Shown here in pieces: positions 26,758 to 34,852 of a stretch of DNA of 64,000 nucleotides. How positions within the stretch are numbered: position 1 is the stretch's first letter; each line of letters opens with the position of its first letter. This DNA is from Parablautia intestinalis. Its GTDB lineage: Bacteria > Bacillota > Clostridia > Lachnospirales > Lachnospiraceae. The notes under the pieces were generated by a model. It ran no database searches. It saw only the letters and a list, made by a program, of their open reading frames with translations, and was not told the origin of the DNA. The stretch is from NCBI GenBank assembly GCA_003612395.1, contig RAYQ01000019.1, positions 41,879-105,878 on the forward strand, given 5' to 3'. Position numbers and translations under genes: made by a program.

Positions 26758-27612
26758 TCATGTAGCATGCTTTGACTCCTGTCTGCGCACTTCGGACGGG
26801 GTACACCCATATAATTTTTTAAAGCTGGCGTTAAACCTTTTTTGATTTGTAAAACCGTTGTTTTCCATGATTTCGGAAACAGGCGTAGTGGTATAAAGTA
26901 AATCCTGATAAGCATGGTTTAATCGGAGCCCTGTGAGATATTCCTGAAATGTGATACCCATGCTTTGACGGAACAGGCGGCAAAAGTATTCCCGGCTGAT
27001 AGCAAGCTGGTCAGCCACATCGGATAAAGATATCGGATCACTGTAATGAGTTTCTACCCAGGAGAGTATCTGATGAATTCGATCCGTCAATAACTGATTT
27101 GAGTCAGGGGCCTTACCCTGAGCCCGTATGCCAAAATGCCGGATAAGATGGGCAAGGACCTGCAGAATGATTCCTTCTGATTCTAAAGAAACCTCGGGGG
27201 TTTCCAATAAGTACAGCTTTGTGAGCAGGGTCATCATCTGGCATATTTCCAGATATGCGGGAAACTGTTCGTCACTAATTTTGTCAGGCATGCATGTAAT
27301 CTGATATAGTTCGATATCCGGCAGATAATTTTTTAATTTTTCTTTGGAAATATGTACACAGATGTTCATGGCTCTCTCCCCGGAAACCAGCATACTGTGG
27401 GCTCTTCGGGATTCGATTACCGTGAGATTTTTTTTGGGAAGATGGAACTGCTCTCCATCCATTAAAAGTTCCACATCCCCGTTAAGGGGATATAATATTT
27501 CCAGCGCTTCATGCCAGTGCAGCGGATTAAATCCGCCAGGCAGTGTCTGGTAAAGAATGCGTATTCCCAAAGGACTGCTTTTTTGAGGCTGTTCGTAATA
27601 ACTGTGATTCAT
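26758..27612 (-). CDS. AraC-family regulator with cupin sensor domain
   Basis: 284 aa. N-terminal cupin (FNPLHWHEALEILYPLNGDVELLMDGE, about 28-54) and C-terminal double helix-turn-helix (ISLSDVADQLAISREYFCRLFRQSMGITFQEYL, then VSEIMENNGFTNQKRFNASFKKLYGCTPSEVR). Divergent from peptide gene 2 and convergent with peptide gene 1, so it is a good candidate regulator of the peptide cassettes or of the sugar locus. RBS is weak (GATAGGAGTCAGG region). Ligand unknown. Confidence 0.9.
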   Translation of the reverse strand: MNHSYYEQPQKSSPLGIRILYQTLPGGFNPLHWHEALEILYPLNGDVELLMDGEQFHLPKKNLTVIESRRAHSMLVSGERAMNICVHISKEKLKNYLPDIELYQITCMPDKISDEQFPAYLEICQMMTLLTKLYLLETPEVSLESEGIILQVLAHLIRHFGIRAQGKAPDSNQLLTDRIHQILSWVETHYSDPISLSDVADQLAISREYFCRLFRQSMGITFQEYLTGLRLNHAYQDLLYTTTPVSEIMENNGFTNQKRFNASFKKLYGCTPSEVRRQESKHAT

Positions 27613-27818
27613 AACCTGACTCCTATCTGCCCGCTTGGAAGTTTTTTAATGAATTATTACTTTTTCTTTATCTGACATATTGTCATTACACTTTCATATT
27701 GTCATACAGCATTTGATCTTATTGGATAGTATATCATATGTAAAACTATAAAGTCTATTCGATCATAAAGCTTTATCTTCCGGAATTAAGGTTATCGGCC
27801 TTAACCTTCCGAAAAAAA
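27613..27818 (+). other. Intergenic region with hairpin
   Basis: AT-rich spacer between the AraC gene and leader 2. AAGGTTA (27788-27794) pairs with TAACCTT (27802-27808) and is followed by A7, a likely terminator or insulator. Repeated ATATTGTCAT motifs lie at 27679-27705. Confidence 0.45.
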
Positions 27819-27959
27819 TCAATATTGTCTTAAACAAAGTCAAAAAACTATCTGGTTTTGACTGAAGGAATAGGGTATGCTTCGTATTGTAAACGGAACG
27901 GAGATAAAAAACATTTCCGGAACCCAAAAAGCAAATCTGAAAGAAAGGTGTGACAAATC
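27819..27959 (+). promoter_or_regulatory. Conserved leader of peptide gene 2
   Basis: Second copy of the leader. The AGTCAAAA/TTTTGACT repeat is intact. The downstream hairpin is CGGAGAT/ATTTCCG (27899-27905, 27913-27919), a changed but still paired version of that in copy 1. Confidence 0.65.
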
Positions 27960-28106
27960 ATGAAGAAGAATATGAGAACAATGGTAAAAAGCTATTTTAT
28001 AAACAATCTGGCTGCTTTGCTGCATGCGGGAAATGAAAATGCACCTGAAGAAGTGCTGAAAAGAAATTCCTATACATTATTAAATGTATCTCCCAGATTT
28101 TTCTAG
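27960..28106 (+). CDS. 48-aa paralogous peptide 2
   Basis: ATG 27960 to TAG 28106. Begins MKKNMRTMVKSYFINN and ends KRNSYTLLNVSPRFF. Residues 23-48 differ from peptide 1 at only V23A, whereas the N-terminal half has more changes, so the C-terminal half is under stronger constraint. Followed by a triple hairpin repeat and a terminator. Confidence 0.8.
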   Translation: MKKNMRTMVKSYFINNLAALLHAGNENAPEEVLKRNSYTLLNVSPRFF

Positions 28107-28144
28107 GGAACTGTCTGAAAGTAAACCATCACTTTCGCCTGCGT

Positions 28145-28247
28145 GCTGTCACGCTTCGCGAGTCAGTTTATTGAAACAAACGCTGTCACGCTTCGCGAGT
28201 CAGCTTATTGAAACAAACGCTGTCACGCTTCGCGAGTCAGCTTATTG
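28145..28247 (-). repeat. 37-bp hairpin repeat, three tandem units
   Basis: Units start at 28145, 28182 and 28219, the third incomplete (29 bases). Each is GCTGTCACGCTTCGCGAGTC plus AGTTTATTGAAACAAAC, the reverse complement of the family seen elsewhere. Outer stem GCTG/CAGC replaces GCCG/CGGC of the 26291 copy. Confidence 0.8.
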
Positions 28248-28250
28248 TAA

Positions 28251-28290
28251 AAAAGGCCGGTGCTTTCCCGCAAGGGGACACCGGCTTTTT
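28251..28290. terminator. Terminator between peptide 2 and clpP
   Basis: AAAAGGCCGGTG pairs with CACCGGCTTTTT, inner CCC-GCAA-GGG; bidirectional, serving peptide gene 2 and the convergent clpP operon. Confidence 0.85.
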
Positions 28291-28303
28291 GACACAATTC
28301 AAG

Positions 28304-28894
28304 TTAGCGTTTCTCTATAATTTTATCAATTAACCCAAAATCCAATGCTTCTGCTGCTGACATATAGTTATCCCGTTCTGTTGCGAGGGCAATTTCTTCA
28401 ATGGTTTTTCCGGTATTTCCTGCTAAAATAGAGTTTAAGCGCTTTTTACTTTTTTGTATATGGTCGGATGTGATTTTTATATCCGTTGCCTGCCCCTTAA
28501 TACCATTTCCGCCAATAGCCGGCTGATGTATCATTATTTCTGCATTTGGCAGGGCAATACGCTTTCCCTTTGTACCACCAGCCAGTAAAAAAGCTCCAAA
28601 ACTGGCTGCAAGGCCGATACAAACAGTCGAAACATCACATTTTATATATTGCATTGTATCATAAATGGCAAAACCGGCTGATATGGAACCGCCAGGGCTG
28701 TTTATATACAGCTGTATATCTTTTTCCGGGTCCTGTGCTTCTAAAAACAGCATTTGGGCAATAAGCAGGCTTGCTGATGCATCACTTACTTCTTCCCCTA
28801 AAAAAACAATTCTGTCAGACAGTAACCGTGAAAAAATATCATAACTTCTTTCTCCCCGGCTGGTTTGTTCAATAACGTAAGGAATGGTACTCAT
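28304..28894 (-). CDS. clpP: ATP-dependent Clp protease proteolytic subunit (paralogue)
   Basis: 196 aa with the full triad: S98 in [10 protein letters not shown]123 in [12 protein letters not shown]175 in [10 protein letters not shown]. It differs from the housekeeping form at GLAASFG (usually GQAASMG) and [15 protein letters not shown], and it is not next to tig or clpX as housekeeping clpP usually is, so it looks like a second, specialised ClpP. Its ATG overlaps the stop of the upstream AraC gene (ATGA), so both are made together. Neighbouring 48-aa peptides are possible substrates or modulators (inference). Confidence 0.93.
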   Translation of the reverse strand: MSTIPYVIEQTSRGERSYDIFSRLLSDRIVFLGEEVSDASASLLIAQMLFLEAQDPEKDIQLYINSPGGSISAGFAIYDTMQYIKCDVSTVCIGLAASFGAFLLAGGTKGKRIALPNAEIMIHQPAIGGNGIKGQATDIKITSDHIQKSKKRLNSILAGNTGKTIEEIALATERDNYMSAAEALDFGLIDKIIEKR

Positions 28895-29307
28895 GCGGCA
28901 GTCTCCTTAATACCTGTAATAAATTTGTAGTCAGAGATATCAGAACAGCACATAGAAATTTTGTCTTGCTTTGGGTGAAAGATTCCGATATTCCTGTAAA
29001 GGTTAGGCGGATATAAATACATTTGTTTAAAAGCAAATGAAAATGACTGCTGCGTATCATATCCGGCTTCATATGCAATTTGAACGATTGGCTTATCTGT
29101 TTTAACGAGCTTTTGGGCAGCAACCGTAAGCCTGCGGTTTTGCAAATATTTATGCATGGTAACTCCTGTATACTTTGTAAAAATACGATTAAGGTAAAAT
29201 TTGGAATACCCGATTTTTTTGGATATTTTGTCTAAGTTGATTTCTTTGTCTAAGTTTTCCTCAATATAATCTATGACTTTTTTTACAATTTCTTTTTGTT
29301 CTTTCAT
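28891..29307 (-). CDS. Short AraC-type DNA-binding protein
   Basis: 138 aa from ATG 29307 (AAAGGA RBS); the open frame extends to 29436 but that stretch is repeat DNA. Essentially only the AraC DNA-binding domain ([22 protein letters not shown], then [15 protein letters not shown] and [24 protein letters not shown]), plus a short tail with two adjacent Cys (MCCSDISD). It resembles MarA/SoxS-size or GyrI-truncated regulators. Translationally coupled to clpP, suggesting control by proteolysis or co-regulation. Confidence 0.88.
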   Translation of the reverse strand: MKEQKEIVKKVIDYIEENLDKEINLDKISKKIGYSKFYLNRIFTKYTGVTMHKYLQNRRLTVAAQKLVKTDKPIVQIAYEAGYDTQQSFSFAFKQMYLYPPNLYRNIGIFHPKQDKISMCCSDISDYKFITGIKETAA

Positions 29308-29331
29308 TGCATATCCTTTCTGCACTTTTAT

Positions 29332-29442
29332 TTCCGCGAGCAATGAGCCAAGCGACTGAGAAGCAGACATTTGACGAATGCCGCGAGGGTCAAAGACCCC
29401 GCAGCTTGCTGCGCAGTCTTTGACTTCCGCGAGCAATGAGCC
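29332..29442. repeat. Direct repeats flanking a hairpin
   Basis: TTCCGCGAGCAATGAGCC occurs at 29332-29349 and 29425-29442. Between them GTCAAAGAC (29389-29397) pairs with GTCTTTGAC (29416-29424), with an inner GCAGC/GCTGC. Looks like a small mobile or recombination-prone repeat upstream of the AraC-clpP operon. Confidence 0.6.
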
Positions 29443-29567
29443 GGGCGGTTGCGAAACCTATCAGCTTTTGCTTATTATAGCAGGTTTAAAAGTACACGTC
29501 TTAATAAAAAGTGCTGTTTTTATGCCCGGTCTTAATTATATACTTCGTGTTCATTTTCCGTAAAATA

Positions 29568-29702
29568 TCAATATTGCCTTAAACAAAGTCAAAAAACTAT
29601 CTGGTTTTACTCCTGATAATGGAGTATTCTTCGTATTGTAAACGGAACGGAGAAAAACTCCGGAACCAAAAAAGCAAATCTGAAAGGAAGGTGTGATAAA
29701 TC
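29568..29702 (+). promoter_or_regulatory. Conserved leader of peptide genes 3-4
   Basis: Third leader copy. An additional hairpin ACTCC/GGAGT (29609-29613, 29621-29625) replaces unpaired sequence of copies 1-2, and the main hairpin is CGGAG/CTCCG (29648-29652, 29658-29662). The right arm of the AGTCAAAA repeat is shortened to TTTTACT. Confidence 0.65.
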
Positions 29703-29849
29703 ATGAAGAAATATTTAAGAACAATGGTAGAGAGTTACTTTGAGAACAATCTGGTTGCTTTGCTGCATATAGGAAATGAGGATGCACCTGAAGAAGTGCT
29801 GAAAAGAAATTCCTATGCTCTGTTAAACGTATCTCCCAGATTTTTCTAA
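29703..29849 (+). CDS. 48-aa paralogous peptide 3
   Basis: ATG 29703 to TAA 29849, RBS GAAGGTGTGA. Begins MKKYLRTMVESYFENN and ends KRNSYALLNVSPRFF. Differs from peptide 1 at only a few positions (N3K, V23I, N27D, T39A). No terminator follows, so it is probably co-transcribed with peptide 4. Confidence 0.8.
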   Translation: MKKYLRTMVESYFENNLVALLHIGNEDAPEEVLKRNSYALLNVSPRFF

Positions 29850-29977
29850 AGGAGACTGAAAAGAAAAAATTAAATAAGGAATATAATCAATCAAAAACAG
29901 ATAATTAGAAAACAAATAACTATTAAGATCAAGAATAACAAATTATAAATAATAATATTTAGAAAGAGGTGCTGATT

Positions 29978-30124
29978 ATGAAAAACTATATGAAGACAAT
30001 GGTAGAAAGATATCTTGTAAATAACAAAGTCGTTTTGGCGCATGTGAAGAATGAAAACATACCTGCAGAAATGATGAAGAGGAATTCTTACGCATTGCTG
30101 AATGTGTCTCCCAGGGCTTTCTAA
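29978..30124 (+). CDS. 48-aa paralogous peptide 4, diverged
   Basis: ATG 29978 to TAA 30124 with RBS GAAAGAGGTG. Begins MKNYMKTMVERYLVNN and ends KRNSYALLNVSPRAF. The most diverged copy: the middle is KVVLAHVKNENIPAEMM, and F47 becomes Ala, while K34-R46 is kept. It has no leader of its own, only 128 AT-rich bases after peptide 3, and ends at a family terminator. Divergence with retention of the tail argues that the tail is the functional part. Confidence 0.78.
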   Translation: MKNYMKTMVERYLVNNKVVLAHVKNENIPAEMMKRNSYALLNVSPRAF

Positions 30125-30178
30125 GATATGGCAGGGCACAAAAAGAAAAAAGAAGAAAAATTTCATATAAGATACCAA

Positions 30179-30220
30179 TAAAAGGCCGGTGCTTTCCCAA
30201 AAGAAGACATCGGCCTTTTT
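30179..30220 (+). terminator. Terminator of peptide 3-4 unit
   Basis: AAAAGGCCGGTG pairs with CATCGGCCTTTTT, inner TTTCCCAAAAGAAGA loop. Shares GGCCGGTGCTTTCCC with the terminator at 28251. Confidence 0.85.
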
Positions 30221-30382
30221 AAGCCGTGCGCCTTACAGCACACGTTTTACCAAAACATCAAATTATGAATTATTCGTTAAAATTAAGCGAAACACTTTCG
30301 CACACTTTTGATTTATGGTATAAAAATATAGTACCCTTTTAGGGACAGGTGGGAAACTTAATTTAAAGAGGATTTTGAAAAA

Positions 30383-31450
30383 ATGCATATAAAAATAAAA
30401 AGAAATGTTGCGGTGGCCCTTGCCATAGCGGTGCTGGCAGGCATTTTGTCAGGCTGTGGAAATAAGGATACCAGCGGGCTGATATATACGACAGACTTTA
30501 AAGCAGAGGATTTTGTGGATTTGGGTGCGTATATGGGTGTGGAAATTGCTGTTGCGGCGCCCGGGGTTTCAGATGATGCGGTTAAGATGTATATAAAAAA
30601 CACTTTTTCCGATTACGCGGAGCCTGTAAGCGGACGCAGAGCGGAAATGGGAGATATCACCAACATTGATTATGAAGGTAAACTGGAAGGAGTCGCCTTT
30701 GCGGGAGGAACCGCAAAAGGGACTGAGCTGATAATTGGATCAGGAAGCTTTATCCCTGGCTTTGAGGAAGGGGTTGTGGGAATGGAAATCGGGCAGACCA
30801 AAGATATTAATCTGGCGTTTCCGGATCCCTATAAAAATAATCCGGATCTTTCAGGCAGGGATGTGGTTTTTACGGTGACGCTTAACGGTATCAGTGCACC
30901 GGATGTTACGGACGAGCTGGTGAAAGGGCTTGGCCTTACGGACTGTGACACTGTGGAGAAATACGAAAAATATGTGTATGATAATCTGCTGGTTCAGGCT
31001 CAGGCAGATTTTGAACAGCAGAAGATGGATGAGGCTGTGGCGGCGGTGGAGGAGAGCAGCCGCTTCAAGGAACCGCCGGAAGGGATGGTAAACCGTCTGA
31101 AGGAAAATCTGACTAACACCCTGACCAGTTATGCACAAATGTACGGCATGGAGCCAGAGCAGTATATTTCTTATGCCTATGACAGCGAGGCGGAAGATTA
31201 TGGGGAGTTTTTGGCAGAACAGGCAAAGCTTACGGCCCGGCGTTATATTATGCTGGCAGCGATTGCCGATAAAGAAGGTATTTCTGTGACAGAGGAAGAA
31301 CTGGAGGCGGAATTTGCAAAGATGGCAGAGCGCTATGGATATGAGAGCGCGGATGCTTATAAGGCAGAAATCAATGTGGATGCCTACAGGGAATTTCAGC
31401 TGATACAAAAGGCAAGAGAGTTTCTGGGAGAGAATGCCGTGGTAAAGTAA
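30383..31450 (+). CDS. FKBP-type/trigger-factor-like peptidyl-prolyl isomerase lipoprotein
   Basis: 355 aa. Signal peptide with lipobox ILSGC (Cys near 26), then a trigger-factor-like N-terminal arm, an FKBP domain (GDITNIDYEGKLEGVAFAGG near 90-110, FIPGFEEGVVGMEIGQ near 128-143) and a long helical C-terminus with a TF-type chaperone part. It likely folds exported proteins outside the membrane. RBS AGAGGA. Common in Lachnospiraceae beside cell-wall hydrolases, as here. Confidence 0.9.
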   Translation: MHIKIKRNVAVALAIAVLAGILSGCGNKDTSGLIYTTDFKAEDFVDLGAYMGVEIAVAAPGVSDDAVKMYIKNTFSDYAEPVSGRRAEMGDITNIDYEGKLEGVAFAGGTAKGTELIIGSGSFIPGFEEGVVGMEIGQTKDINLAFPDPYKNNPDLSGRDVVFTVTLNGISAPDVTDELVKGLGLTDCDTVEKYEKYVYDNLLVQAQADFEQQKMDEAVAAVEESSRFKEPPEGMVNRLKENLTNTLTSYAQMYGMEPEQYISYAYDSEAEDYGEFLAEQAKLTARRYIMLAAIADKEGISVTEEELEAEFAKMAERYGYESADAYKAEINVDAYREFQLIQKAREFLGENAVVK

Positions 31451-31555
31451 AAGACAGTCAATAAGCAGCTTTGCAGGAGAGCGTTTGACGGGCTTTTTAG
31501 AAAAGTGTATATTGGCTTTGGTGTATGTGGGTAAGTATGGGTGCGAAACGGAAAA

Positions 31556-32899
31556 ATGAATAAAAAAAATAAAAAACCGGTCAGATGGTTTGCAACAGTT
31601 ATGTCATTATCAATTATGCTGTCAGTGGCAGACCCGGTGTGGGCTACCAGTATTTCTGATCTGGAAAAACAAAAGCAGGAGCTGGAAGAAAAGAAAAGGG
31701 AAGCGGACGCAAAGAAGAAAGAAGAACAGCAAAGATACAATAACGCTTCCGGAAAGGCAGATTCCATTCAGTCAGCAGTAGATGAAGTGGCGGAGGAAAT
31801 TGAGGAAATAGACGCTGCTTTGGTGGAAACCATTGCCAGCGTTGAAATGATAGAGGAAGAAATAGAGGAAAAGGAAGAACAGATTCAGGAGACAAAAGCA
31901 GATCTGGAAGAAGCCAAAAGGGTTGAGCAGGAACAATACGAGACCATGAAGCTTCGGATCCAGTTTATGTACGAGAGGGGAAATTCTTCTTATCTGGAAC
32001 TGCTCTTAGCAAGCGATGGCATGGCTGATATGCTCAATAAAACAGAGTACGTGGAAAGGCTTTATGAGTATGACAGGCAGCTTCTTGCCGAGTATCAGGC
32101 CGCAAGAGAAGCGGTGGAGCTATTACAGGAGAAGCTGGAAGAGGAAATGGCTGAGTTAGAGGCCCAGCAGCACGAGCTTGAGGAAGAACGCGAAAGCCTG
32201 GAAATTATTTTAAATGAAAAGCGTTCTACTTATGATAACTATGAAGCACAGCTGGCCAAGGCAAGACAGGAAGCAGCAATTTATAAAGCAAATATTAAGC
32301 GGCAAAACGATGAAATTAAAAAGCTGGAATCCCAGGCGGCAAAAAAGCAGTCTGAAATTGAAGAAGCAAAGAGGGCCGAGGAAGAAGCAAGAAAGGCGCA
32401 GGAGCTTGCCCTGCAGAGAGAGGCGCAGGAAAAGGAGAGGAGAGAACAGGAATCCTCCAAATCATCTTCCTCCAATTCTTCGGAATCCTCCGATTCATCT
32501 TCCGGATCATCCTCAGGCGGGGGATATGCATCGGCATCCAGCTATTCGGGTTCCGGAAGCAAGGGACAGCAGATAGCAAATTATGCATGTCAGTTTATCG
32601 GTAATCCGTATGTACCCGGGGGAACCAGCCTGACGGAAGGGGCGGACTGCTCCGGCTTTGTCTGGAGAGTGTATAAGGATTTTGGCTACAGCCTTCCCAG
32701 AACATCCTATTCCCTTCGAAGCTCAGGATCGGAGGTTTCATATTCGGATGCAAAGCCCGGAGACATTATGTGCTATGCGGGACATGTGGGTATTTATATT
32801 GGGAATGGGCAGATTGTACACGCCAGCACACAAAGGACAGGCATTAAGATTACCCATGCCACCTACAAGGAGATTTTGTCCGTAAGAAGAATTGTTTAA
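31556..32899 (+). CDS. Secreted NlpC/P60 peptidoglycan hydrolase with coiled coil
   Basis: 447 aa from ATG 31556 (a GTG at 31541 lies in the same frame; neither has a strong RBS). Signal peptide ending near VWATS, a long PcsB-like Glu/Lys coiled coil (about 35-290), a Ser-rich linker (about 300-335) and a C-terminal NlpC/P60 domain: catalytic Cys in EGADCSGFVWRVY, His in CYAGHVGIYIG and a third polar residue in QIVHAST. The coiled coil suggests activation by FtsEX-type partners or self-inhibition, as in PcsB. Confidence 0.9.
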   Translation: MNKKNKKPVRWFATVMSLSIMLSVADPVWATSISDLEKQKQELEEKKREADAKKKEEQQRYNNASGKADSIQSAVDEVAEEIEEIDAALVETIASVEMIEEEIEEKEEQIQETKADLEEAKRVEQEQYETMKLRIQFMYERGNSSYLELLLASDGMADMLNKTEYVERLYEYDRQLLAEYQAAREAVELLQEKLEEEMAELEAQQHELEEERESLEIILNEKRSTYDNYEAQLAKARQEAAIYKANIKRQNDEIKKLESQAAKKQSEIEEAKRAEEEARKAQELALQREAQEKERREQESSKSSSSNSSESSDSSSGSSSGGGYASASSYSGSGSKGQQIANYACQFIGNPYVPGGTSLTEGADCSGFVWRVYKDFGYSLPRTSYSLRSSGSEVSYSDAKPGDIMCYAGHVGIYIGNGQIVHASTQRTGIKITHATYKEILSVRRIV

Positions 32900-33101
32900 G
32901 CCCCTGTAAAGAGCCGAGGCTGTGAAAAGCAAATTGAATGTTACTATGAGCGGCCCCGGGCCGTGAATAGTAATAATGGTATGAAGCAGGAGCGGAACAC
33001 AGATCCAGCGAGCTTGTGCAAATGGCAGGAATACTTTATAATAGTGTGAAAAGTTGTATTACGCGGATGTGCTGATTTTATAACTGCGGGTTTGTGCCGG
33101 A

Positions 33102-33180
33102 GCCACAAACTCGGAATGGCAGAGCCAAATAAGAGATTTAGCCGGCGGCCTTTACAAAGAAACGCTCCGGCATGGAGGTA
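33102..33180 (+). repeat. Intergenic hairpin repeat, copy B, carrying an RBS
   Basis: Begins CCACAAACTCGGAATGGCAG, has GCCAAAT...ATTTAGC and ends CGCTCCGGCATGGAGG. Matches copy A at 12049-12126; stem bases differ but remain largely paired. GGAGG serves the clpX-like gene. Confidence 0.55.
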
Positions 33181-33183
33181 AAA

Positions 33184-34704
33184 ATGTCAGATTTTGATGA
33201 GAGAGACAAAGAGGAAAATAAGGAACAGGAAAGTGCGGTTACTGAACTGAAAGAAACGGACAGCAAAAATACAGGGGAAGATGAAAAAAAGGAGAAAGAG
33301 TATGAGGATGTCTGCTTTATCTGCCGCCGCCCCGAAAGCAAAGCGGGAAAAATGTTTAAGCTGCCCAATAATATTACGGTGTGCAATGACTGTATGCACA
33401 AGACCATGGACACCGTAAGTCAGTTTGATTATCAGGGTATGTTAAATAATCCCGCCTTTATAGATGATCTGAACAAAAACATGAGCGGTAAAGGGTATCC
33501 CAATATCCGCTTTGTCAATATTTCAGATTTACAGGGCGAAGGTGGAATTCCCAACAAACAAAGACTTAAGAAGAAAAAGCCTAAGGCGGGGGAAGAACCG
33601 GTTCTGGATATTAAAAATATTCCGCCGCCCCACAAAATTAAAGCCCAGCTGGATGATTATGTGATTGGTCAGGAACATGCGAAAAAAGTAATTTCCGTGG
33701 CAGTGTACAACCATTATAAGAGAGTTGCAACAGGCATGATGGACGAGATAGAAATCGAAAAGTCCAATATGCTGATGATTGGGCCTACCGGGTGCGGCAA
33801 GACTTATCTCGTAAAGACTCTTGCAAGGCTCTTAGATGTGCCGCTTGCCATTGCGGACGCTACTTCGCTTACAGAAGCAGGCTATATAGGGGATGACATT
33901 GAGAGCGTGATTTCCAAGCTTTTAGCAGCTTCCGGAAATGATGTGGAAAAGGCGGAGCGAGGCATTGTCTTTATAGACGAGATTGATAAGATTGCTAAAA
34001 AGAAAAACACCACCAGCAGGGATGTCAGCGGAGAGAGCGTACAGCAGGGAATGTTGCGCCTTTTAGAGGGCGCGGATGTGGAGGTCCCGGTTGGAGCAAA
34101 CAGTAAAAATGCAATGGTGCCTCTGGCAACGATTAATACCAGAAATATTCTTTTTATCTGCGGCGGCGCTTTCCCTGATCTGGAGGAAATCATCAAACAG
34201 CGTCTGAAAAAGCAGACCTCTATTGGATTTAATGCGGAGCTGAAAGACAAGTTTGACAAGGAAAAGGATATTCTAACCAGAGTTACCGTTGAGGATCTAA
34301 AAAAATTCGGAATGATACCGGAGTTTTTGGGGCGTCTTCCGGTTATTTATACTTTGGCGGCTCTTGACAAGGCTATGATGGTCAAGATTCTGAAAGAGCC
34401 GAAGAATGCTATTTTAAAGCAGTATCAAAAGCTGCTTGAGCTGGATGAAGTGAAGCTGGAATTTGATGAAGGAGCACTGGAAGCGATCGCGGAAAAAGCC
34501 ATGGAAAAGGACACCGGCGCAAGAGCGCTTCGAGCGATTATAGAGGAATTTATGCTTGATATTATGTATGAAATTCCCAAGGATGACAATATTGGCCGCG
34601 TGACAATTACCAGGGAATACATTGAAGGGACAGGGGGGCCTGTTATTGACATTCGCAGCATCAGCGGGGAAAATCCGGATAAACTGAAAGTAATTGAACA
34701 ATGA
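33184..34704 (+). CDS. clpX: ClpX-type AAA+ unfoldase with extended N-terminus
   Basis: 506 aa from ATG 33184 (GGAGG at 33175-33179; ATG 33172 is inside the RBS). An acidic head (1-42) precedes the zinc finger C44/C47/C67/C70, then a long Lys-rich linker. AAA+ core: Walker A GPTGCGKT 200-207, Walker B IVFIDEID 261-268, pore loop GYIGDD, and IGF loop I347-F349 for docking to ClpP. About 80-90 aa longer than standard ClpX at the N-terminal side. Not beside clpP; may be a paralogue that serves the ClpP at 28304. Confidence 0.9.
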   Translation: MSDFDERDKEENKEQESAVTELKETDSKNTGEDEKKEKEYEDVCFICRRPESKAGKMFKLPNNITVCNDCMHKTMDTVSQFDYQGMLNNPAFIDDLNKNMSGKGYPNIRFVNISDLQGEGGIPNKQRLKKKKPKAGEEPVLDIKNIPPPHKIKAQLDDYVIGQEHAKKVISVAVYNHYKRVATGMMDEIEIEKSNMLMIGPTGCGKTYLVKTLARLLDVPLAIADATSLTEAGYIGDDIESVISKLLAASGNDVEKAERGIVFIDEIDKIAKKKNTTSRDVSGESVQQGMLRLLEGADVEVPVGANSKNAMVPLATINTRNILFICGGAFPDLEEIIKQRLKKQTSIGFNAELKDKFDKEKDILTRVTVEDLKKFGMIPEFLGRLPVIYTLAALDKAMMVKILKEPKNAILKQYQKLLELDEVKLEFDEGALEAIAEKAMEKDTGARALRAIIEEFMLDIMYEIPKDDNIGRVTITREYIEGTGGPVIDIRSISGENPDKLKVIEQ

Positions 34705-34852
34705 TAGCCGCTGTTTATGTTTTTCTTTTGGCGAAAAGCAGAAAAAACTATATTTTTTACTGTGAATAAGATATAATAACAGGAAGAAGCCTGCCTGAAA
34801 GTTGTGCACAGAGCGCAAATTCGCAAGCAGGGAAAGGAGTATGGTTACTTAT

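Noticed and set aside
28145..28247. Possible CRISPR array (three near-identical units)
   Set aside because: Units are contiguous 37-bp tandem repeats without unique spacers and match dispersed single copies elsewhere; no cas genes.
26480..30124. AgrD-type or Cys-based RiPP precursors
   Set aside because: The four peptides have no Cys, no AgrB or modifying enzyme nearby, and the tail is not AgrD-like.
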